Below are positions 5,559-13,696 of a stretch of DNA of 16,255 nucleotides, in pieces. The notes under the pieces were generated by a model, which made no database searches, was not told the DNA's origin, and worked only from the letters and a program-made list of their open reading frames with translations. The translations under genes were made by a program, and so were the position numbers. The DNA is taken from positions 1 to 16,255 of the forward strand of contig CACZPB010000207.1 in assembly GCA_902782905.1 (NCBI GenBank), written 5' to 3'. This stretch comes from an uncultured bacterium (GTDB lineage: Bacteria > Cyanobacteriota > Vampirovibrionia > Gastranaerophilales > Gastranaerophilaceae). The stretch's first letter is position 1; each line of letters begins with the position of its first letter.

Positions 5559-8132
5559 ATGGCACTAAATCCTATACAACCGAATATTGAAAATAAAAAC
5601 TCTGTGACCCCATACAGAGAAGCTAAGGGTTCGATTAAAACCGACGATTTGATTAAACCGCTTCCGGCTGAGGGTCACTTGGTTCATGATACAGTTCTGA
5701 CTGTCCCGAAATTCTGGTTAAAGGATATTGCATATGACGTAAAATCTGTAAGAGACGGATTCAGAGGCGAGGCAACCGACCATCAATTAGGCAGAATAAA
5801 TGACGTAGGATTGAAGCTTGGCGGTATCGGAATTGCTGCATACTTAGCTTCAAAAACGACAAACCCCATGGCAAGAACAATGGAATATGTCGGCTTGGGT
5901 ACGTTCTTGGCGGCAATGTCTTTGTATCCTAAAATTGCCATTAACGCGCCATCAAGACTTGTACACGGATTTGATATAGGCAAAGAATATATAGATGATC
6001 AAGGACGCAAAAAGTCCGTATTCCAAGATAGCAACTACATCCCATTTGATATGTATAAAGGAGATTTTGAAGGCGAAGATTTGGATATTATCGGGGATAG
6101 AATGGGAATTCCTCGTGATATAAAAAATAGGCATGATCTTATAAAAGAACAAATGAGAAAAATCGCCACTCAAAATAATACTCTTTGGATGTTAACAGCA
6201 GGATTTGCGACACCGGTTATGACAGCTTTAGTGTGTTGCGGTTTGGAGCAGCTTATTGCTCCTGCTGTAGAAAAAGTGAGAAATAACAATTACAATAAAA
6301 AGATAACAAACACTTTAAAACTTACCGAAAATATGTCACTCGATTTGAGTGAGATCAAGAAAAACACTTTAAGTGAACAAGTTTCAAAAATTATTAGTAA
6401 TTATGAAGGCAAAGAGCTTCCTAAAGCAGAATTTGATAATATTGTCAAATTGTTGACGCAAGAAATGAACAGCAGTAATTTGGCTCAGTCTATAAAAGAA
6501 GATTTAACAAAAATATTTAAAGCTGAATCTAACGGTTATTCATTAAATAGAGAAAATTTTGCTAAAGAGTTAATAGAAACAATAAAAAATACGATTCCTA
6601 ACAATGGCAACGCAGAAACATTAAAGAGTGTATTTGTTCCGACAGAAGCGGAAATAGAAGCGATACTTTCAAAACTAGATATTAATTCCGGTGAAATATC
6701 TCCTGATAAATTAAAACTATTTAAAGGTGAACTAAAAAATCTTTATGCACCAAAGATTGCCGCATCTAAAGGAAGTTCGAAAGCATTTCTTAAAGCACAT
6801 CAAAATAATGTAATACTTGAAAATTTAGCTAAATCCATTGAAAAAACTCCGGCAACTTTTGTTAGCAAAGACGCAATAAATGACGTTATCGATTTCGCAA
6901 AAGTTTTAGGTGAGTATAAATCTAATGAAAAAGCTCTTGATAAATGTCAAAACTTTAAATTCGAATTTACGCCAGAAACGGTGCTTGCACGTTCTTACGG
7001 AAAGTTTGAAAAGACAATGTTTGAAGTTTTGGATATCAAGTATGATGAACTAAAACAGATGAAAAAATCTTCTGAAATTACAAAAGAAATTCTCAATAAG
7101 AAACTCACTGCTTTAGCTCAAAATGAAGCTAAATATTCAAAAGCTATAGAAAAATTATCAGCTGTTCTCGCAGAAATGGAAGTTAATATGAACGGTAAAG
7201 CTGTAGATGAATCTTTTATAAAAGATTTGATTACCGCAACCGAGAATAATTATAATAACACTGCAAAACGTATTCAAGCAATCGGTGACGGGAAGTTTGC
7301 TCAAACTCTGGATCAACTTGTAAAAGAAGATATATCTACGTTATCAAACAATCTTAAAACAAAAGAAGATTTATTTAATTTCCTAGACGGAACACTAAAA
7401 CCTGAAAATAAAGAAAACGGTTGGACTTTAAAATACGCACAAGAACATTCTGCCGGAGTAGGTTCTGCTAAAAATGAGCAGATATCAAGAATAGTAGAAA
7501 GATATCAAGGTGCAAAGAGTACATTTAATAGAGTAATTCATACAATGGATTACTACAGACGCGGACTCCCGAATAGCGGTTATGCAAGAGAAATTGCAGA
7601 AAAAGGCAGAGAAACCCTTTTAGCTGCAACATCTTCAAATCACACTTTAAAACTAAATACCGTGAATAATCCCGAACTTTATAAAGATGTGATGAAAAAT
7701 GTGTATAACGGAGAACTTGATGAAGCTACCAAAACTGCAATGTCAAAATCAACAAACGCTAATACAGGTAATATGTTAGAGCGTTTCCAAAAGTATATTG
7801 AACGCTTTAGAGATGTTATAGGAAACAATGATATTGATTTCCAAAAACCGGAACATATATTAGGTGTTGATGCAAAAGATAATAAAATCATTAATAAATA
7901 TACTCAAGATTCTCTCAGAAGAAAATCCAAGTTTGATTTAATAGGCCAAAATGTTGTTGACACATTCAGAAAAGGTGCGGAAAGAAGATTTAATACGCAA
8001 AAATGGTTAAGAGCCGCTTCGGCTATTGGAGCAAGTGTTTTAGGTGTAACTCTTTTGGCACAGTTCTCATTCGGAAAAATTAAAAATCCACATAATATTA
8101 AGAAGCAGGTGAGCGATGACACAAATAGCTAA
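5559..8132 (+). CDS. Large helical membrane-anchored protein of unknown function
   Basis: An 857-residue protein of no family known to me. Layout: a polar N-terminus (1-80); membrane helices at about 84-99, 108-127 and 208-230; a very long, Lys/Glu/Asn-rich helical region (about 240-815) that looks elongated or coiled and has no enzyme motif I can name; and a C-terminal membrane helix (about 823-843) after a basic stretch. A soluble domain of nearly 580 residues is thus anchored at both ends. The motif P131-S-R-L-V-H-G-F-D-I-G-K-E-Y144 and the helix before it match the preceding protein. There is no signal peptide. The ATG follows the upstream stop by one base, with GGTGA as a modest ribosome binding site. 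Its 3' end overlaps the GH13 gene by 17 bp, so the three genes form one operon. Confidence 0.82.
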   Translation: MALNPIQPNIENKNSVTPYREAKGSIKTDDLIKPLPAEGHLVHDTVLTVPKFWLKDIAYDVKSVRDGFRGEATDHQLGRINDVGLKLGGIGIAAYLASKTTNPMARTMEYVGLGTFLAAMSLYPKIAINAPSRLVHGFDIGKEYIDDQGRKKSVFQDSNYIPFDMYKGDFEGEDLDIIGDRMGIPRDIKNRHDLIKEQMRKIATQNNTLWMLTAGFATPVMTALVCCGLEQLIAPAVEKVRNNNYNKKITNTLKLTENMSLDLSEIKKNTLSEQVSKIISNYEGKELPKAEFDNIVKLLTQEMNSSNLAQSIKEDLTKIFKAESNGYSLNRENFAKELIETIKNTIPNNGNAETLKSVFVPTEAEIEAILSKLDINSGEISPDKLKLFKGELKNLYAPKIAASKGSSKAFLKAHQNNVILENLAKSIEKTPATFVSKDAINDVIDFAKVLGEYKSNEKALDKCQNFKFEFTPETVLARSYGKFEKTMFEVLDIKYDELKQMKKSSEITKEILNKKLTALAQNEAKYSKAIEKLSAVLAEMEVNMNGKAVDESFIKDLITATENNYNNTAKRIQAIGDGKFAQTLDQLVKEDISTLSNNLKTKEDLFNFLDGTLKPENKENGWTLKYAQEHSAGVGSAKNEQISRIVERYQGAKSTFNRVIHTMDYYRRGLPNSGYAREIAEKGRETLLAATSSNHTLKLNTVNNPELYKDVMKNVYNGELDEATKTAMSKSTNANTGNMLERFQKYIERFRDVIGNNDIDFQKPEHILGVDAKDNKIINKYTQDSLRRKSKFDLIGQNVVDTFRKGAERRFNTQKWLRAASAIGASVLGVTLLAQFSFGKIKNPHNIKKQVSDDTNS

Positions 8133-9873
8133 AATCAGTTCAATAAACTTTAGAGGCGATGCTTATCAAGTCCAAACAGCGCCGATAAAGAACATCAATA
8201 AAGAAGCTCAAGATACTAAGGTTACAAACAAGTATCTTGACAACTTGGCTATGATTAACGCACCTGCTGTTAAAAAGGTAAACAATATTCCAAGCTCAAG
8301 AGTCAGCGGATATAAAAATAATCTACGTTCTATGATTCAAAATAATGAATCGGTTATGCTTGCAATCGTTCCGAGAACTTTTACAGCGGAAGATGTTAAT
8401 GGCGATGACAAAGTTACATTATGTACAGGCGAAAAGAACGGAACTTTTTTGAGCGCTATTTCAAGACTGGACGAGCTAAAGGAAGACGGAATTAATACAA
8501 TCCATATTCTTCCAATTCACCCGACAGGTAAAAAGAATGCAATGGGAACTGCGGGTTCTCTTTACTCACCGCTAAAATTTGTTGAAGATAACGGAGATTT
8601 GGCAATTGACCCAATGCTTATTGAAAAGGATGATCCAAGAACTCCTAATGAGCAGTTTAAGGCTTTTATAGATGAATGCCATAAACGTAATATTAAAGTT
8701 ATGTTAGATTTGCCGAGCTGCGCATCAGTAGATTTATTTGAAGCTGAACCTGAATTAATGGCATTTGGAAGAAACGGTGAAGACAAAACTCCTCAGGGTT
8801 GGGCTGATATAAGAATGTTTGAACCATGGGCAGATGAGACTCACAGAACTCTAAACCCTGCACTTTATGAAATGCACAAACAATATGTTGATGCTTGTAT
8901 AGAACTTGGTTTAGATGGCATAAGAGCTGACGTAGCCCGCGCGAAACCGACAGAGTTTTGGGATAAATTAATTACATATTCTCACACAAAAGATCCTGAA
9001 TTTGCCTGGCTTGGAGAAAGCTATACTTATGAATGTGCATCACCGCAGGTTAATATGATGTATGACAGACCGGAAGATTTGTTAAGAGCAGGTTTTGACG
9101 ATTATTACGGTCAATACCACATCTTCCACGATTGGAAAGGTGCCAGAGAATTCAATGACTATGTTATATCAAACCTTGATATGTCTCACAGATTGCCGGC
9201 AGGTAAGAGCGTTATAGGTTCATTCTTAACACACGATGACAGCTCATCAATGATTCATGGCGGTGAAAATTTCTGTAAATTGACAACTGTTTTGCAGTCA
9301 ACTATTCCTATGTGTAATCCTTATTTTGTAGATGGTTTCCAATCAGGCGATTATTATGACTATAAATACAGAAATACTGAAAATGAAGAAACATTTACAG
9401 ATAAAAAAACAATGGAAGAACACAGATACAGACTTGCGATATTCAATTTGTCAAGAAAACCCGGAGGGGATTCTCCTGATATTGAAAGAGTTATGAAAGG
9501 CTGTATGAAAATGCGTTCAGAAAACCTTGATGTATTGGCGCATCGTGACAGCAGCTTTATAGAACTTGATAAACGTGATGACGTGAATGATCAAATTATT
9601 ACGTTTGCAAGACATAATAACGGTAAAACTATTCTGGTAGTTGCAAACAAAAATCCTAACAGAAATGTAACCGGCGTAATCGAAATCCCAGGACTTAAAA
9701 AAGAACAAAAATTGAATAATATGGTACCTGAATACGGTGATTTAAGCGAATTTCAGGTGGGTGAAAATGAACTAAAAGTCAACTTGGCACCAGCTGATGC
9801 TTACGTATTTGAGATAGATACCCCTAACATAGAAGCAGACAGAGCAGGTCATGTATTTAAACAAAAAGTTTAG
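8116..9873 (+). CDS. Cytoplasmic GH13 (alpha-amylase family) glycoside hydrolase or transglycosylase
   Basis: A 585-residue GH13 TIM-barrel enzyme acting on alpha-glucans. The catalytic triad is visible: nucleophile D272 in G-I-R-A-D, acid/base E301 in W-L-G-E-S, and D374 in F-L-T-H-D-D. The first conserved region is unusual, reading V-M-L-D-L-P-S-C-A-S (195-204) where most members have D-x-x-x-N-H. Early barrel strands are at 125-136 (I-N-T-I-H-I-L-P-I-H-P). Residues about 470-568 form the typical C-terminal beta domain. No signal peptide is present, so it is probably cytoplasmic, consistent with storage-glucan metabolism. The N-terminal tag I-N-F-R-G (10-14) precedes a non-catalytic segment of about 70 residues. 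AGGTGAG serves as ribosome binding site inside the upstream gene, and the start overlaps that gene by 17 bp. The exact specificity is not readable. Confidence 0.9.
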   Translation: MTQIAKISSINFRGDAYQVQTAPIKNINKEAQDTKVTNKYLDNLAMINAPAVKKVNNIPSSRVSGYKNNLRSMIQNNESVMLAIVPRTFTAEDVNGDDKVTLCTGEKNGTFLSAISRLDELKEDGINTIHILPIHPTGKKNAMGTAGSLYSPLKFVEDNGDLAIDPMLIEKDDPRTPNEQFKAFIDECHKRNIKVMLDLPSCASVDLFEAEPELMAFGRNGEDKTPQGWADIRMFEPWADETHRTLNPALYEMHKQYVDACIELGLDGIRADVARAKPTEFWDKLITYSHTKDPEFAWLGESYTYECASPQVNMMYDRPEDLLRAGFDDYYGQYHIFHDWKGAREFNDYVISNLDMSHRLPAGKSVIGSFLTHDDSSSMIHGGENFCKLTTVLQSTIPMCNPYFVDGFQSGDYYDYKYRNTENEETFTDKKTMEEHRYRLAIFNLSRKPGGDSPDIERVMKGCMKMRSENLDVLAHRDSSFIELDKRDDVNDQIITFARHNNGKTILVVANKNPNRNVTGVIEIPGLKKEQKLNNMVPEYGDLSEFQVGENELKVNLAPADAYVFEIDTPNIEADRAGHVFKQKV

Positions 9874-9905
9874 ATATTGTATTAGATTTTTATCTTTTCT
9901 TAAAC

Positions 9906-9911
9906 TATAAT
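9906..9911 (+). promoter_or_regulatory. Perfect -10 box (TATAAT) positioned for a leaderless MFS mRNA
   Basis: TATAAT is exact and ends 6 bases before the A of the MFS start codon at 9918, so transcription is expected to begin at or within a base of the ATG. No Shine-Dalgarno is present between them. The -35 region is poor (TTAGAT at 9882-9887, spacer 18). A small AGAT/ATCT stem with T's (9884-9897) sits just upstream and could weakly end the GH13 transcript. Confidence 0.5.
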
Positions 9912-9917
9912 TTTGTT

Positions 9918-11078
9918 ATGGAAGGGATACAGAATACAAGAAAAACTATCGTTTGGTTATGTTTAGCGCATTTGACGTGTGATATTTATACTGGATTTCT
10001 TAATCCGATAATGCCGTTTATCGCTTCAAAACTGGGATTTTCACTGGCATTGGCTACAGTTATCATAAGTATTTCGCATATTTGCTCATCTATGCTTCAG
10101 CCGCTTTTTGGATTTTTTGCTGATAATATGCTGAAGCGATTCTTTATATTTTGGGGCTTAATTCTTGTATCTTTGTTTATACCGCTTGCTCCAATTGCTC
10201 CTAATGTCACTGTCCTTCTTGTTTGCATGATTTTAGGAAGTCTTGGCGGAAGCTTTTTCCATCCCCAAGCAATTGGTTTTGTAAATAGATTCTCGAGCAA
10301 AAACTGCTCAAATGATATGGGAACATTTATAAGCATGGGCTCTGTAGGTTTTGCATTCGGTCCTTTACTTGCCGCGTACATTGTTCAGGTATTAGGTTTA
10401 GAGCACATTTCTCTAACTTCAATTCTCGGTTTAACATTAGCTTTTACCATGTTTATATGCGTTCCAAAGTTATCCGATTTTGAGAAAAAACCTGAACATA
10501 AAGAATTTTTCAAATCATTTAAAGAAATTCTTTCAAATTCTCAGATGGAATTACTAATAATGATTGCAATGATGAAATCTCTCGTTACCAACAGCTCTTG
10601 TATTTTACTCCCGTTTCTCTGGAAATCTATGGGATATACGCCTTTTTATATAGGTTTTGCATTGTTTTTGTTTGTTTTTGCAGGTGCTATCGGTTCATTC
10701 TTAAGTCCAAGATTAGAAAAACTGGTCGGCTCAAAACAGATAATATATTTTTCTATGTGGGCAACATTGCCAATGCTTATTCTGTTTTGGTATACATATA
10801 GGGCACATCCGATTCTGTCGCTTATAATCTTCTCAACAATAGGCTTTACAACTATGCTCGCTCAACCTGTGATAATGGTTTGGGCTCAGAAGTCATTACC
10901 TGAATACAAAAGTATCGTAGCCGGATTCATCAACGGTTTTTGCTGGGGAACGGTTGCACTTTGTATGTCTGTTTTAGGCATCTTTGCTCAAAAATTCGGA
11001 ATCATGAACGTACTAATTCTATTGTCGGTTTTGCCTGCTGTTTGCTCATATTTTGTAAAATATTTAAAAGAAGAATAG
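9918..11078 (+). CDS. MFS transporter, fosmidomycin-resistance (Fsr)-like exporter
   Basis: A 386-residue integral membrane protein with about 12 hydrophobic segments, normal for the major facilitator superfamily. The start (W-L-C-L-A-H-L-T-C-D-I-Y-T-G-F-L-N-P-I-M-P) and the segment L-G-S-L-G-G-S-F-F-H-P-Q-A-I-G-F (about 105-120) fit the Fsr family of proton-driven drug exporters, as does the glycine-rich G-S-V-G-F-A-F-G-P that follows. Residues P-L-F-G-F-F-A-D-N (about 62-70) are the loop 2-3 MFS signature. The substrate is unknown; fosmidomycin is only the name-giving one. It has no Shine-Dalgarno and probably a leaderless transcript from the TATAAT at 9906. It is separated from the GH13 gene by 44 bp and from the LptF/G gene by 46 bp. 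Confidence 0.87.
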   Translation: MEGIQNTRKTIVWLCLAHLTCDIYTGFLNPIMPFIASKLGFSLALATVIISISHICSSMLQPLFGFFADNMLKRFFIFWGLILVSLFIPLAPIAPNVTVLLVCMILGSLGGSFFHPQAIGFVNRFSSKNCSNDMGTFISMGSVGFAFGPLLAAYIVQVLGLEHISLTSILGLTLAFTMFICVPKLSDFEKKPEHKEFFKSFKEILSNSQMELLIMIAMMKSLVTNSSCILLPFLWKSMGYTPFYIGFALFLFVFAGAIGSFLSPRLEKLVGSKQIIYFSMWATLPMLILFWYTYRAHPILSLIIFSTIGFTTMLAQPVIMVWAQKSLPEYKSIVAGFINGFCWGTVALCMSVLGIFAQKFGIMNVLILLSVLPAVCSYFVKYLKEE

Positions 11079-11098
11079 CTATTAAATGTTTTGTATAG

Positions 11099-11104
11099 TA
11101 TAAT
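11099..11104 (+). promoter_or_regulatory. -10 box for the lptF/G-radical SAM-ycf46 operon
   Basis: A perfect TATAAT sits in the 46-bp gap after the MFS gene. The expected start (about 11111) falls at the beginning of the GGGGAG (11110-11115) that serves as ribosome binding site for the TTG at 11125, so the leader would be only about 14 bases. No convincing -35 box is visible at 17-18 bases. Readthrough from the MFS gene is also possible, because no terminator separates them. Confidence 0.4.
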
Positions 11105-11124
11105 CAATTGGGGAGCAATACGTT

Positions 11125-12252
11125 TTGAAAAAGTTTATAAAAGATGTAATATACAAACTGCGAAATTTGAAGCTATTAGACAAATATTTGCTAAAGCAAG
11201 TAATTGAGATGTTTATTATGGGAGTTCTGGTTTTTACTTCAATAATATTTGCATCTGATACTTTTATAACGCTTATAAAACAGATTTCCATGTACGGAAT
11301 TCCTTTCAAAATTGCTTTTTTAATAATTATATTGCACCTTCCTGCCGTGTTTGTAATGACAATTCCTATGGGTGTGTTGCTTGCAACCGTAATGACTTTG
11401 AACGGACTCAGCTTAAGCTCTGAAATTACTGTAATGCGTGCCTGCGGAATCGGACTCAACAGAATTGCAAAACCAATTTTTATATTTTCTATAGTAATGG
11501 CTTGTCTAAGTTTTGTTTTGAATGAGACAGTTGTACCTGTAATGACAAAACAATCAACAGATTTAGCATTATATGCTTTCAGCAAAAAAAATATTCCAGA
11601 AGGCAAGCATAATTTTACTTTTAAGGAAGTAAAAGAAGGCGGACTCTTAAAACGTCTTTTCTATGTGGCTGATTGTAAAGATGGAATACTCCATAATGTT
11701 ACGGTAATGGATGCCTCAAAAGACGGAACAATACAGATACTGCAAGCGCGCGAAGGTGAAACAACCGAGGAAGGTTGGAGATTTTTAAAAGGTGCAATTT
11801 ATACAGTGACAGATAGAGGAAAAGCTCTCGATACAACTCTATTTGAAGATACAACGGTTAAATTCGGCATGGATTTATCTGATGAAATGAATAGAAATTT
11901 GGCTAACGAACATAACTTTATTCAACTTTGTAAAATTCTTGCTAAGCCGGATACTCCTGATAAACAAGATTTGACAATAAGTCTTTTTGATAAAATTGCT
12001 CTGCCTTTGACAACGGTTGTATTAGTTTTAATAGGTGTTCCGCTGGCAATTACACCTCCGAGAGTCAGATATAACAGAGGGTTTCTGTTTAGTATATTGA
12101 TTATATTCGCATACTATCTCATAAGAGCTTTATCAATATCATTTGGCGAAGCCGGTTCTCTTGCACCTGTATTAGCTGCGTTTATGCCTAATATTATATT
12201 AACTGTTATTGGAGTTGGTCTTTATTACAGAAAAGTGTATACAATTTGCTAA
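11125..12252 (+). CDS. LptF/LptG (YjgP/YjgQ) family lipopolysaccharide export permease
   Basis: A 375-residue permease. In E. coli, LptF and LptG form the inner-membrane part of the LptB2FG transporter that extracts LPS and passes it to LptC/LptA. The start L-L-D-K-Y-L-L-K-Q-V-I-E-M-F (18-31) is the family's coupling-helix segment leading into TM1. Six membrane helices are expected: three N-terminal (about 28-50, 60-85, 108-126) and three C-terminal (about 282-303, 312-333, 345-366), around a periplasmic beta-jellyroll (about 140-260). The C-terminal P-L-A-I-T-P-P-R-V-R-Y-N-R-G-F matches the family. The TTG start is preferred because GGGGAG lies 9 bases upstream and the frame restores the conserved start. 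Only one such gene is in view, as in cyanobacteria-like genomes where a single permease may serve both positions. It implies an outer membrane. Confidence 0.9.
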   Translation: MKKFIKDVIYKLRNLKLLDKYLLKQVIEMFIMGVLVFTSIIFASDTFITLIKQISMYGIPFKIAFLIIILHLPAVFVMTIPMGVLLATVMTLNGLSLSSEITVMRACGIGLNRIAKPIFIFSIVMACLSFVLNETVVPVMTKQSTDLALYAFSKKNIPEGKHNFTFKEVKEGGLLKRLFYVADCKDGILHNVTVMDASKDGTIQILQAREGETTEEGWRFLKGAIYTVTDRGKALDTTLFEDTTVKFGMDLSDEMNRNLANEHNFIQLCKILAKPDTPDKQDLTISLFDKIALPLTTVVLVLIGVPLAITPPRVRYNRGFLFSILIIFAYYLIRALSISFGEAGSLAPVLAAFMPNIILTVIGVGLYYRKVYTIC

Positions 12253-12271
12253 GGAGATTGCTGAGTAGAGC

Positions 12272-13078
12272 ATGAATGATTTAAGAGTTTGGTCATACAT
12301 AATAGCAATCGCTATGTATTTTCTTTTTCAATATCCTTTGCCAACAATAATTGTGATAGCAGTATTGCTTGTACTATATATACTAATCCTGCTTGTTTGG
12401 AGAAATAAAAACGGAAATACTATGATGCCGAGTGCAAGTCGATATTCAAGAATTAGCGCTTTAGAGAGTGTTTCAATGTATCTTGCACCGCATACTGATA
12501 TATGGCGCAATTTAAGGATATCTAACAAATATTGTTCCCTAAAGCTGGGACGTGATGGTGTCACAATTACTGCCACGGAGGCAGATGCGTATGCAAAAGG
12601 TAAAAAAAGAAGCTTTAAGATTGTAAAATCCAAAGTTCATACAATGCAGGAAATCTGGAACATGTATTGTTTAAATTTTGATCATTTAACTTCATATGAC
12701 GGCTTGGTAGAGTTGTCAAAAGTATTTCAGGTAAAAATAGTAGAAAATAATTCTTACGGTTCTTATATCTCACAGTCCGGTGAGAATAAAAAACAGAGCA
12801 CAAATCTTCCTGCACATCATAACAATAAAGAAAAAGTTGATATAAATAATGCTTCTGAAGTAGAGATTACTGCGCTTCCCGGAATAAGTATAGTCATGTC
12901 AAAAAGAATAATAAAAAAGAGGGAAGAAATTAGAGGGTTTAAATCTCTGGATGATTTTTTCTTATTTATAAAGGTAAGACCTCATATGCAGGAGCAGCTA
13001 AAGGAGTTAGTGTGTATAAATAAGATGAAAGGTTCAGTAAAAATCGATCGCTTTAAAGAAAGAAACATAGACTTGTGA
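12272..13078 (+). CDS. Membrane-anchored ComEA-like helix-hairpin-helix protein
   Basis: A 268-residue protein. Hydrophobic helices at about 7-20 and 24-43 anchor it, then a basic stretch (R-N-K-N-G-N) follows. The middle (50-160) is an unassigned domain. Residues 188-249 form a ComEA-type double helix-hairpin-helix: K-V-D-I-N-N-A-S, then A-L-P-G-I (201-205), K211-R-I-I-K-K-R, G-F-K-S-L-D-D-F (222-229). ComEA proteins bind double-stranded DNA outside the inner membrane during natural uptake, and this fold binds DNA without sequence preference. In other ComEA proteins the anchor is a single helix and no mid-domain exists, so the role may differ. An AAGGAG overlapping the previous stop is the ribosome binding site (15-base spacing, rather long). 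The radical SAM gene starts inside its stop codon. Confidence 0.82.
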   Translation: MNDLRVWSYIIAIAMYFLFQYPLPTIIVIAVLLVLYILILLVWRNKNGNTMMPSASRYSRISALESVSMYLAPHTDIWRNLRISNKYCSLKLGRDGVTITATEADAYAKGKKRSFKIVKSKVHTMQEIWNMYCLNFDHLTSYDGLVELSKVFQVKIVENNSYGSYISQSGENKKQSTNLPAHHNNKEKVDINNASEVEITALPGISIVMSKRIIKKREEIRGFKSLDDFFLFIKVRPHMQEQLKELVCINKMKGSVKIDRFKERNIDL

Positions 13079-13665
13079 GATTAAGAGTTTTTAACATTAT
13101 AAAAAAAACAAAAGTAGAAGGACCTGAAACAAGGTATTGTATATGGGTACAGGGGTGTTCCAGACACTGTGCAGGCTGTCAGGCAGTTCATACTTGGGCT
13201 CATAATGGCGGTGTGATTTATGAAACAAATGATATTATTGAGGATATAAAGAGACAAAATGGTATTGAAGGTGTTACTTTTTTAGGCGGAGAACCTTTTG
13301 AACAGGCAGAAGCTCTGGGAGAAATTGCAGAAGCAGTCCATAGTGTTGGGCTTGGAGTATTCTGTTTTACCGGCGGATATATTGAACAATTAAAAAATGA
13401 GAAAAAAAATCAAAAACTTTTAATTAATACAGATTTATTAATAGACGGACCTTTTGAACAGGATAAAGTTGATTATTCGCGTCCTTGGTGCGGTTCATCA
13501 AACCAAAGGTATCATTTTTTATCCGACAGATATAATAAAGACATTTTAAATAAATATAAAAATAAAGTAGAGGTAAATATTTCAAAAAATGGTATAATCT
13601 TTTTAAATGGCATGGGAAATTTTGATGAAATAGTTCAAAAAATTGATTTGGCTACTATAAAATAA
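13075..13665 (+). CDS. Radical SAM activase, NrdG-like 4Fe-4S protein
   Basis: A 196-residue short radical SAM protein of the NrdG (anaerobic ribonucleotide reductase activase) type. The cluster motif C28-S-R-H-C32-A-G-C35 has the C-x3-C-x2-C spacing for the SAM-binding 4Fe-4S cluster. G71-G-E-P binds SAM methionine. D124-G-P-F, then C139-G-S-S-N-Q-R, are also typical of this group. Such enzymes install a glycyl radical on a partner. No glycyl radical enzyme gene lies in the window, and the neighbours (a Ycf46-like ATPase, DUF1257, DUF2997) suggest another target. Calling it nrdG would be unsafe. GTG at 13075 overlaps the upstream TGA by 4 bases (GTGA), so translation is probably coupled. The next ATG is 31 bp beyond its stop. 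Confidence 0.88.
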   Translation: MRLRVFNIIKKTKVEGPETRYCIWVQGCSRHCAGCQAVHTWAHNGGVIYETNDIIEDIKRQNGIEGVTFLGGEPFEQAEALGEIAEAVHSVGLGVFCFTGGYIEQLKNEKKNQKLLINTDLLIDGPFEQDKVDYSRPWCGSSNQRYHFLSDRYNKDILNKYKNKVEVNISKNGIIFLNGMGNFDEIVQKIDLATIK

Positions 13666-13696
13666 TGCTATTTTAGAAAAAAGGGGAGAGGATTAT

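Noticed and set aside
11082..11606. 174-codon minus-strand frame opposite the LptF/G gene
   Set aside because: Antisense shadow: the plus-strand frame has a full family match, conserved start and ribosome binding site, while the minus frame has no recognisable domain.
13075..13665. Naming the radical SAM gene nrdG
   Set aside because: Family resemblance is clear but no nrdD is adjacent and the operon partners point elsewhere.
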